Below, in pieces: positions 33,044-39,643 of a stretch of 64,000 nucleotides of DNA. A program made the position numbers and the translations under genes. Within the stretch, counting starts at the first letter, position 1; each line of letters starts with the position of its first letter. The DNA is from Azospirillum sp. TSO35-2 (GTDB lineage Bacteria > Pseudomonadota > Alphaproteobacteria > Azospirillales > Azospirillaceae): the NCBI RefSeq assembly GCF_003116095.1, contig NZ_LGRA01000021.1, positions 1,305,086 through 1,369,085 on the forward strand, in the 5' to 3' direction. The notes under the pieces are model-generated. The model ran no database searches, was not told the DNA's origin, and was given only the letters and a program-made list of their open reading frames with translations.

Positions 33044-33598
33044 ATGGCTGCCGAAACCGACGCCGGCGAACTTTCGACCGAAGGCCTGCCGCGAAAGAAA
33101 TTCAGCGGCAAGAAGCTGGTCCTGTTCGTCGTTCTTCCCCTGGTCCTGCTGATCGGCACTGGTGCCGGGGTCTATTTCTCCGGCCTGCTCGACAGCCTGC
33201 TGGGCAAGGAGCAGCACGCGGCGGAGGGTGAGCACGCCGCCGCTGCGGAGGGCGAGCATGGGGCGGAGCCGGGCAAGCCCGATCCGCACGCGGCCCCGGT
33301 CTTCTACGACCTGCCGGACATGCTGGTGAACCTGAACACCGGCAACAAGCGGCCCGCCTTTCTGAAGATCAAGATCTCGATCCAGTTGAACAAGCCGGAG
33401 GATGTGGCGGCGGTCGAGCATGTGCTGCCCCGCATCATCGACAACTTCCAGGTCTACCTGCGCGAGTTGCGGCTGGAGGATCTGCGCGGGTCGGCCGGCA
33501 TGTACCGGCTGCGCCAGGAACTGCTGCTGCGCATCACCGCCGCGGCCTATCCGGTGAAGGTGAAGGACGTGCTGTTCAAAGAAATGCTGGTCCAGTAA
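33044..33598 (+). CDS. fliL: Flagellar basal body-associated protein FliL
   Basis: A 184-residue single-pass inner-membrane protein. The transmembrane helix (LVLFVVLPLVLLIGTGAGVY, about residues 25-45) is followed by a His/Glu/Ala-rich linker (GKEQHAAEGEHAAAAEGEHG) and the FliL periplasmic domain (YDLPDMLVNLNTGNKRPAFL, KIKISIQLNKPEDVAAVEHV, AAYPVKVKDVLFKEMLVQ). FliL supports the stator around the motor. It begins the fliL-fliM-DUF6468-motE operon and fliM follows by 17 bases. It is divergent from flgF, as in Caulobacter. Confidence 0.93.
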   Translation: MAAETDAGELSTEGLPRKKFSGKKLVLFVVLPLVLLIGTGAGVYFSGLLDSLLGKEQHAAEGEHAAAAEGEHGAEPGKPDPHAAPVFYDLPDMLVNLNTGNKRPAFLKIKISIQLNKPEDVAAVEHVLPRIIDNFQVYLRELRLEDLRGSAGMYRLRQELLLRITAAAYPVKVKDVLFKEMLVQ

Positions 33599-33615
33599 GG
33601 GCGGGGGCCGGATCC

Positions 33616-34692
33616 ATGAGCGACACCGAGGAACTGAGCGAAGAAGAACGGCTTGCCGCGGAATGGGCCGCGCTGGCCGAGGACAGCGGCGACGTCGGCG
33701 ACATGGGCGGCGGCGGCGGGTCGACCCGCGTCCTGAACCAGGACGAGATCGACAGCCTGCTCGGATTCGACCAGGGCGGGGCCGGCGACGGCGACAATTC
33801 CGGCATCATGGCGCTGGTCAACTCGGCGCTGGTCAACTACGAACGCCTGCCCATGCTGGAGGTGGTGTTCGACCGCCTCGTCCGCATGATGTCGACAAGC
33901 CTGCGCAACTTCACCTCCGACAACGTCGAGGTCAGCCTCGACCAGATCTCGTCGGTCCGCTTCGGCGACTACCTGAACTCCATCCCGCTGCCGGCGATGC
34001 TGTCGGTCTTCAAGGCGGAGGAGTGGGACAACTACGGCCTGATGGTCGTGGACTCGGCGCTGATCTACTCGATCGTCGACGTGCTGCTGGGCGGCCGGCG
34101 CGGCACCGCGGCGATGCGCATCGAGGGCCGGCCCTACACCACCATCGAACGCAACCTCGTGGAACGCATGGTCCATGTGGTGCTGTCGGACCTGTCCGCC
34201 GCCTTCGACCCGCTGTCGCCCGTCACCTTCCGCTTCGACCGGCTGGAGACCAACCCGCGCTTCGCCACCATCGCCCGGCCGGCCAACGCGGCGGTTCTGG
34301 TCAAGCTGCGCATCGACATGGAGGATCGCGGCGGCCGGCTGGAGCTGATGATCCCCTACGCGACGCTGGAGCCGGTGCGTGAGCTGCTGCTCCAGATGTT
34401 CATGGGCGAGAAGTTCGGCCGTGACTCGATCTGGGAAACCCACCTGGCGTCGGAGCTGATGGTGACGGACGTCGATCTGTCCGCCGTGCTCGACGAGGTG
34501 ACGATGACGCTGCACGACGTGCTGAACTGGCGCGTCGGCACCCGGATCCTGCTGAACGCCACCCCGGATGGCGCGATCGAGCTGCGCTGCGGCGACGTGT
34601 CGATGTTCCAGGGGCGGATGGGGCGCAAGGGCGGGCACATCGCCGTCCGCCTGGAAAAGGAACTGCCCAAGCAGGAGGTCATGAGGCTATGA
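33616..34692 (+). CDS. fliM: Flagellar motor switch protein FliM
   Basis: A 358-residue switch protein of the C ring. The N-terminal segment VLNQDEIDSLLGFDQGG is the CheY-P binding motif, here after an unusual acidic and Gly-rich 38-residue leader. The middle domain (ALVNYERLPMLEVVFDRLVR, TSLRNFTSDNVEVSLDQISS, RNLVERMVHVVLSDLSAAFD) and the C-terminal SpoA domain (ELRCGDVSMFQGRMGRKGGH) are complete. Its TGA overlaps the ATG of the DUF6468 gene (ATGA at 34689-34692). Confidence 0.95.
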   Translation: MSDTEELSEEERLAAEWAALAEDSGDVGDMGGGGGSTRVLNQDEIDSLLGFDQGGAGDGDNSGIMALVNSALVNYERLPMLEVVFDRLVRMMSTSLRNFTSDNVEVSLDQISSVRFGDYLNSIPLPAMLSVFKAEEWDNYGLMVVDSALIYSIVDVLLGGRRGTAAMRIEGRPYTTIERNLVERMVHVVLSDLSAAFDPLSPVTFRFDRLETNPRFATIARPANAAVLVKLRIDMEDRGGRLELMIPYATLEPVRELLLQMFMGEKFGRDSIWETHLASELMVTDVDLSAVLDEVTMTLHDVLNWRVGTRILLNATPDGAIELRCGDVSMFQGRMGRKGGHIAVRLEKELPKQEVMRL

Positions 34693-35324
34693 GTCCGCTG
34701 GTCTCCATCATCATCGACGTCGTGATGGTCGGCCTGCTGGCCGCGACCATCGCCTACGCGATCATCCTGAACAAGCAGATCATCAAGCTGCGCGAAAGCC
34801 GCGGCGAGATGGCGGAACTGATCCAGGGACTGAACGAGGCGATGGCGCGGGCCGACACCGGCGTGCGCACGCTGAAGAAGGCGGCCGGCGACACCGGCGA
34901 GGATCTCCAGCGCACCGTGATCAAGGCGCAGGCCCTGCGCGACGAGCTGCAGTTCATGCTGGAGGCGGGCGACACGCTGGCCAACCGGCTGGGCGGCGTC
35001 GGTGACCGCGATGGCGGCCGCTCCGCCGTGATGCCGGCGCTGGCCGCGCGCAGCCCGGCGAAGGCGCCGCTGGTCGCCCGCCCGGCGCTGCGCCTGCCGG
35101 CCGAGGACGACCACGACCACGACCACGACGACGCGCCGCCGCCCGCCCGGCTCGACACCCTGCCGCGCCGCGCCGCGGCACGGGCCGAACCGGCGGCGGA
35201 GGCGCGTGAGCCGGCACCGCGGGACGCCGGCCGCGCCAGCATCATCCGCGAGGGCGAGAGCCTGTCGCGGGCCGAACGTGAACTTCTGCAGGCGATCGAG
35301 AACGCCGGTAAGGGGCTCGGATGA
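34689..35324 (+). CDS. DUF6468 flagellar-operon membrane protein
   Basis: A 211-residue protein with one N-terminal transmembrane helix (VSIIIDVVMVGLLAATIAYA) followed by the DUF6468 coiled region (NKQIIKLRESRGEMAELIQG, LNEAMARADTGVRTLKKAAG, DTGEDLQRTVIKAQALRDEL). The last 100 residues are Ala/Arg-rich with an EDDHDHDHDD acidic-histidine patch. This family sits between fliM and motE in alphaproteobacterial operons; its role in the motor is unproven. It overlaps fliM and motE by 4 bases each. Confidence 0.82.
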   Translation: MSPLVSIIIDVVMVGLLAATIAYAIILNKQIIKLRESRGEMAELIQGLNEAMARADTGVRTLKKAAGDTGEDLQRTVIKAQALRDELQFMLEAGDTLANRLGGVGDRDGGRSAVMPALAARSPAKAPLVARPALRLPAEDDHDHDHDDAPPPARLDTLPRRAAARAEPAAEAREPAPRDAGRASIIREGESLSRAERELLQAIENAGKGLG

Positions 35325-36292
35325 GCACGCGGACGAATGACGGCCGGCCGGTCCCGGGTCCGGCAGCGGAGCCAAAGGTGGTGATCCGCCCGGCGGGTGC
35401 CGCGCCGACCGGGGTGCGAACCTCGCCGACGCTGGCCGCGCAGCAGGCCCAGCAAGCGCAACTGCCGGCCCAGATCCCGAACGTGCGGACGGCTGGCAAG
35501 CCGGTGGCGCGGAAGGCCAAGGCGAAGGGCAAGCCGCGCAAACCGGCGGTGCCGCGCCGTCCCCTGGGCGAGCGGCTGCGCGAACGGATGCGTGGCGCCC
35601 GCTTCCGGCTGCTGCCGCTGACCATCTTCGTGGCGGTGCTGATGCTGGGCGTGCGGGTCGGCGACCTGTGGCGGCTCGCCACCCACGACGCCCGGCTGCC
35701 CGACTTCCCGGTCAGCCTCGCCCAGGGCCCGCAAAGCTCGACCCCGCCGACCCCGCCGCTGCAGGCGCCGCCGGCCGCCTCGACCAAGCCGGTGGGCAAG
35801 GATGCACCGCCGGCCCCCGGCGGTTCCAGCGCGCCGGCGGGCGGGGCGGCCAGCGCGCCGCTGGCGCCGCTCGGTCCGATCGACAACCAGGAGCTGCTGC
35901 AGCATTTCGCCGAACGCCGCGCCGAGATCGAGCGCCGCACCAAGGAGATGGAGCAGCGCGAGGCTCTGCTGGCCGCCGCCGAGAAGCGGATCGACCAGAA
36001 GGTGGCGGAGATGGAGAAGACCCGCGCCGATATCCAGAAGCTGATGAGCCAGGGCGACGAGAAGCAGTCGGCGCAGCTGGACAGTCTGGTGAAGATCTAC
36101 GAGACGATGAAGCCGAAGGAAGCCGCCCGCATCTTCGAGGAACTCGACATGCCGGTGCTGCTGGGCGTCATCCAGAAGATGAAGGAGCAGAAGACGGCGC
36201 CGATCCTGGCGGCGATGGACCCGACCAAGGCCAAGGAGGTCACGTCGGCCCTGGTCGAACGCCGCGTCCCGCTGACCGCGACGGCGAAATAG
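35321..36292 (+). CDS. MotE family protein
   Basis: A 323-residue protein. About 85 basic and Ala/Pro-rich cytoplasmic residues precede a transmembrane helix (FRLLPLTIFVAVLMLGVRVG), then a Pro/Ala linker, a coiled coil (NQELLQHFAERRAEIERRTK, EMEQREALLAAAEKRIDQKV) and the conserved MgtE_N-like end (IYETMKPKEAARIFEELDMP, VLLGVIQKMKEQKTAPILAA). That end identifies MotE, which in rhizobia is a periplasmic chaperone for the stator-associated MotC. It is the last gene of the fliL operon, overlapping DUF6468. motA/motB are not here. Confidence 0.85.
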   Translation: MSTRTNDGRPVPGPAAEPKVVIRPAGAAPTGVRTSPTLAAQQAQQAQLPAQIPNVRTAGKPVARKAKAKGKPRKPAVPRRPLGERLRERMRGARFRLLPLTIFVAVLMLGVRVGDLWRLATHDARLPDFPVSLAQGPQSSTPPTPPLQAPPAASTKPVGKDAPPAPGGSSAPAGGAASAPLAPLGPIDNQELLQHFAERRAEIERRTKEMEQREALLAAAEKRIDQKVAEMEKTRADIQKLMSQGDEKQSAQLDSLVKIYETMKPKEAARIFEELDMPVLLGVIQKMKEQKTAPILAAMDPTKAKEVTSALVERRVPLTATAK

Positions 36293-36462
36293 GCCGCTCC
36301 CGCCGGTCTGCGTCAAAACAGCTCGCAACCTCCGCCATCCTTCCTATGTCTGGGAGGCCGCCCGCAATCACCGCGTGCGGCAATCCGCAGGGTGGCCGAT
36401 GATCCATCGCCGCCCGTCGCGTGTTGATCAGGACAGGGCAGACCGGTGCGGGCTGGACGATC

Positions 36463-37638
36463 ATGAGCGACCGAGCTTTGGCGGGGGCATCGGCGGAGCC
36501 GACGGGGCAGCGTGACCTGCGGCTCGACTTCTTCCGTGGCCTCGCGCTGTGGTTCATCTTCATCAACCACATCCCGGCCAACCAGATCTCCTGGCTGACG
36601 CCGCGGAATTTCGGGTTGAGCGACGCGACCGAGACCTTCGTCTTCATTTCCGGCTACACCGCGGCGATGGTCTATGGCCAGACGCTGGGGCGGCAGGGCT
36701 TCCCGATGGCGGCGGCGCAGGTGCTGCACCGCTGCTGGACGCTGTACGTCACCTACATCATCCTGTTCTTCGCCTTCACCGCCCAGATCGCCTACACCGC
36801 GCGGGCGTTCGACAGCCCGCTGTTCGCGGAGGAGATGGGGATCGCCACCTATTTCCAGGACCCGGTGACGGCGCTGACCCAGGCGCTGCTGCTGAAGTTC
36901 CGGCCGGCCAACCTGGATGTTCTGCCGCTCTACATCGTGCTGCTGCTGATGTTCCCGCTGGTTCTTCCGCTGCTGCGCCGGCAGCCCCTGGCGGTGCTGG
37001 GCGGGTCGGCCGCGCTGTACGTCGCCGCGCGCCTGTCCGGCTGGAACCTGCCGACCCACCCGGATGGCGGCGTCTGGTACTTCAACCCCTTCACCTGGCA
37101 GTTCCTGTTCATCCTCGGCGCCGTGCTCCAGGGGCTGCCCGGCCTGCGCGCCGTCGTGACCCGCGCGCGCGCTCCGGTGATGGCGGCGGCCGTCCTGTTC
37201 CTGATCGGCAGTCTGTTCCTCGCCCTGTCCTGGCAGTTCGCCCAGCTCCACGCCTTGCTTCCGGCCCGGCTGACCGAGATCATCTACCCGATCAGCAAGA
37301 CCGACCTCGACCCGCTGCGGCTGGTCCATTTCTTCGCGCTGGTCTATCTCATCCTGTGGCTGGTCCCGGCCGGGGCCCCCTGGCTGAGGGGCTGGCTGGT
37401 CGCCCCGGTGCTGGATTGCGGGCGCCAGTCGCTTCACGTCTTCTGCCTGGGCGTGCTGCTGTCCTTTGCCGCGCAGACCGTGCTGACCCATGTCAGCGGC
37501 TCGCTTTCCGCCCAGTTCCTTGTTACCGTGCTGGGCATCGGCGCGATGGTGCTGCTGGCCAAGGTCCTGTCCTGGTACCGGTCGGCGCAGCGTGCGCGGC
37601 GCCCGCAGGTGGCGACCGGCAGGAACATGGGTGCATGA
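36463..37638 (+). CDS. opgC: OpgC family acyltransferase
   Basis: A 391-residue polytopic membrane protein with about 10 helices. It starts with RDLRLDFFRGLALWFIFINH, the Asp/Arg-containing first helix of OpgC, then FVFISGYTAAMVYGQTLGRQ and the family C-terminal part. OpgC proteins transfer succinyl groups onto osmoregulated periplasmic glucans; related acyltransferase-3 proteins transfer acetyl. ATG at 36463 was chosen because it precedes the first helix by a suitable leader. The next two genes overlap in ATGA and TTGA fashion, so the three act together. The glucan synthesis genes opgGH are not in the window. Confidence 0.85.
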   Translation: MSDRALAGASAEPTGQRDLRLDFFRGLALWFIFINHIPANQISWLTPRNFGLSDATETFVFISGYTAAMVYGQTLGRQGFPMAAAQVLHRCWTLYVTYIILFFAFTAQIAYTARAFDSPLFAEEMGIATYFQDPVTALTQALLLKFRPANLDVLPLYIVLLLMFPLVLPLLRRQPLAVLGGSAALYVAARLSGWNLPTHPDGGVWYFNPFTWQFLFILGAVLQGLPGLRAVVTRARAPVMAAAVLFLIGSLFLALSWQFAQLHALLPARLTEIIYPISKTDLDPLRLVHFFALVYLILWLVPAGAPWLRGWLVAPVLDCGRQSLHVFCLGVLLSFAAQTVLTHVSGSLSAQFLVTVLGIGAMVLLAKVLSWYRSAQRARRPQVATGRNMGA

Positions 37639-38396
37639 GACGACGCGGGGTTGGACAGACGCTGGCGGCCGTTCTTGCGGTCGCCTTTCCGGTTGGGGCC
37701 TGGGCTCAGCCGGCCGTCGACGATCCCTGCGCCGTTCCCGCATCGGTGCTGTCCGCCGACGCCGACCTGCCCCGGGCGGCGGAGCGGCTGAAGGCGGGGG
37801 AGCCGCTGTCGATCCTCATCGTCAACTCGGCCAAGCCGCATCCCAAGCCGGGCGCCATCAGCTACCCGGCCCGGCTGTCCGACGAACTGACGCGCCGGCT
37901 GCCCGGCCGCAAGGTGGAGACGACGGTGCTGAGCCTGCCCGGCCGCGTGGCGCCCGAGATGGTCGGCCCCCTGGCGCAGGCGGTGGAGCGGATGCGGCCG
38001 GCGCTGGTCGTCTGGCAGACCGGCACGGCGGACGCCATGCGCAATCTCGATCCGGAGAGCTTCGGCACCGCCCTGGACGAAGGCATCGCCGCCGCGCAGC
38101 GCCGGGGCGCCGACGTGATCGTCATGGACATGCAGTACAGCATGCACACCGCCCAGCTGATCGATTTCGCGCCCTATGTGACGTACATGGCCTGGGCCGG
38201 GCAGCGGGCCGACGTCTTCCATTTCCCGCGTTACGACATCATGCGCCATTGGGTCGAGGACGGCCGCGTCGACTTCGCCGACGAAACCGACTCGGCCAAG
38301 CAGCGTGCTTATGACTTTGTTCACCGTTGCGTCGCACAGTTGATGGCGGACAGCGTCGCCACCATGCTCGACCGTCGCAACGGAGCCAGTCATTGA
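37635..38396 (+). CDS. SGNH-fold periplasmic protein, catalytic residues degenerate
   Basis: A 253-residue secreted protein with a signal peptide (MRRRGVGQTLAAVLAVAFPV to GAWAQ). The SGNH fold is suggested by SILIVNSAKPHPKPGAISYP (block I), ETTVLSLPGRVAPEMVGPLA (block II, no usual RG.NG), LVVWQTGTADAMRNLDPES (block III, GTAD instead of GxND) and ADVIVMDMQYSMHTAQLIDF. The usual C-terminal DxxH is missing: the end reads DETDSAKQRAYDFVHRCVAQ. The residues around a Ser in block I remain, so activity is doubtful. Its ATG overlaps the opgC stop (ATGA), and the next gene is an intact SGNH protein. Confidence 0.75.
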   Translation: MRRRGVGQTLAAVLAVAFPVGAWAQPAVDDPCAVPASVLSADADLPRAAERLKAGEPLSILIVNSAKPHPKPGAISYPARLSDELTRRLPGRKVETTVLSLPGRVAPEMVGPLAQAVERMRPALVVWQTGTADAMRNLDPESFGTALDEGIAAAQRRGADVIVMDMQYSMHTAQLIDFAPYVTYMAWAGQRADVFHFPRYDIMRHWVEDGRVDFADETDSAKQRAYDFVHRCVAQLMADSVATMLDRRNGASH

Positions 38397-39205
38397 GTCA
38401 CGCCGTGTCGCGCGCCGGTTTCCTGGCGCTGCTCGCCGCCACCATCATCGCCGCACCGCTTGCCGCCCGGGCGGCCGACGCGCCGTCCGTGCAATGCCAG
38501 GCGCCGCGCGCCGTTGCCGGCCTGTCCGCGCCGCTGCCGCGGCTGTCTGAGCGGATCGCCAGCGGGGCGCCGCTGCGCATCGTCGCCATCGGATCATCCT
38601 CGACCGCCGGGGCGGGGGCCAGCGGGCCGGACAAGACCTACCCGGCCCGCTTGGCCGATCACCTGCGCGCCCGGCTGCGCACGTCGGACATCGCCGTGCT
38701 GAACCGCGGCGTCAACGGCGAGACCGACGACCAGACCGAACGGCGCCTCGACGCCGACGCGCTGGCGTCGCGGCCCGATCTCGTCATCTGGCAGGTCGGC
38801 GCCAACACGGTGCTGCGCGACGGCAACCAGGATGTGAGCGAACGGGCGGTGCGCCGGGGGGTGGAGCGTCTGCGCGCCGCCGGCGTCGACATCGTGCTGA
38901 TGGATCTGCAATACGCGCCCAGGATGATCGAAAAGGACCGCGCGCCGGAGATGCTGGGCCGCATCGCCGGCATCGCCGCGACCGAGCGTGTCGGGCTGTT
39001 CCACCGCTTCGCCGTCATGCGCTCCCTGGTCCAGTCCCAGGGGGTGGCCGTCACCGATCTGATCGGCCCCGACGGCGTGCATCAGAACGACCGCGGCTAT
39101 GACTGCGTCGCCCGCCTGCTGGCGATCGGCATCGAGGACGCCGTCCGTGTCCACGACACCAGCATCGGGCCGCCCCAGGGCGGACGACCCGGCTCGGAGA
39201 ACTGA
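38393..39205 (+). CDS. SGNH/GDSL hydrolase family protein, periplasmic
   Basis: A 270-residue secreted protein. The start is TTG at 38393 overlapping the previous stop (TTGA), with GGAG 7 bases upstream; a signal peptide follows (SRAGFLALLAATIIAAPLAA to RAADA). The SGNH blocks are intact: LRIVAIGSSSTAGAGASGPD (nucleophile Ser), VLNRGVNGETDDQTER (Gly), PDLVIWQVGANTVLRDG (Asn) and GPDGVHQNDRGYDCVARLL (Asp-x2-His). In this operon it may add or remove acyl groups on periplasmic glucans, as OpgD-type proteins do; that is inference from position. It is convergent with the YkgJ-like gene. Confidence 0.8.
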   Translation: MSHAVSRAGFLALLAATIIAAPLAARAADAPSVQCQAPRAVAGLSAPLPRLSERIASGAPLRIVAIGSSSTAGAGASGPDKTYPARLADHLRARLRTSDIAVLNRGVNGETDDQTERRLDADALASRPDLVIWQVGANTVLRDGNQDVSERAVRRGVERLRAAGVDIVLMDLQYAPRMIEKDRAPEMLGRIAGIAATERVGLFHRFAVMRSLVQSQGVAVTDLIGPDGVHQNDRGYDCVARLLAIGIEDAVRVHDTSIGPPQGGRPGSEN

Positions 39206-39232
39206 CGCGTCCGGGTCCGAAGGGCGCCGGCG

Positions 39233-39616
39233 TCAGCGCTGCATCATCGCGCTTTCCTTGCCACACAGGAAGAAGACCTTCTCGTAGACCTTCAGCAGCG
39301 CGTCGGTCAGCGCCTGCACCTCGGGGCTGCCCATGGCGCGCGGCTTGGCCGGATCGACGTGCAGGACGCAGCTGTTCTTGACGTCGTTGAAGGCGGCCAG
39401 CGCGTGGATGCGGTCGGGGCGGAATTCGTCCGGGAAATTCTCGTCCATCAGCCAGAAGCACTGGAAGTTCCGGCAGGATTGCGGCCGCTCCTCGTAGATC
39501 GAGCAGCCCTTGCCCTGGTCGCAGGACGCGCACCACTTGGCGGACGGCTTCTTCAACTCCGGCACACCCATCAGCTTGCAGCACAGGGTGCATTCCCCGC
39601 ATGTGCGGTCGGACAT
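39233..39616 (-). CDS. YkgJ family zinc/iron-chelating domain protein
   Basis: A 127-residue protein with the CxxCxxCC-like cluster CGECTLCCKLMGVPELKKPS, then WCASCDQGKGCSIYEERPQS and CRNFQCFWLM. These cysteines match the YkgJ/UPF0153 pattern for metal binding. ATG at 39616 has GGAG about 9 bases upstream. It follows the phosphodiesterase gene by 27 bases on the same strand and may be cotranscribed. Its function is unknown. Confidence 0.82.
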   Translation of the reverse strand: MSDRTCGECTLCCKLMGVPELKKPSAKWCASCDQGKGCSIYEERPQSCRNFQCFWLMDENFPDEFRPDRIHALAAFNDVKNSCVLHVDPAKPRAMGSPEVQALTDALLKVYEKVFFLCGKESAMMQR

Positions 39617-39643
39617 AACGACGACTCCAATCAAAAAAGGCGG

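Noticed and set aside
36350-36462. Sigma-70 promoter for opgC with TATGTC at 36345
   Set aside because: The -35 candidate (CTCGCA) matches only three positions, so it is not listed as a feature.
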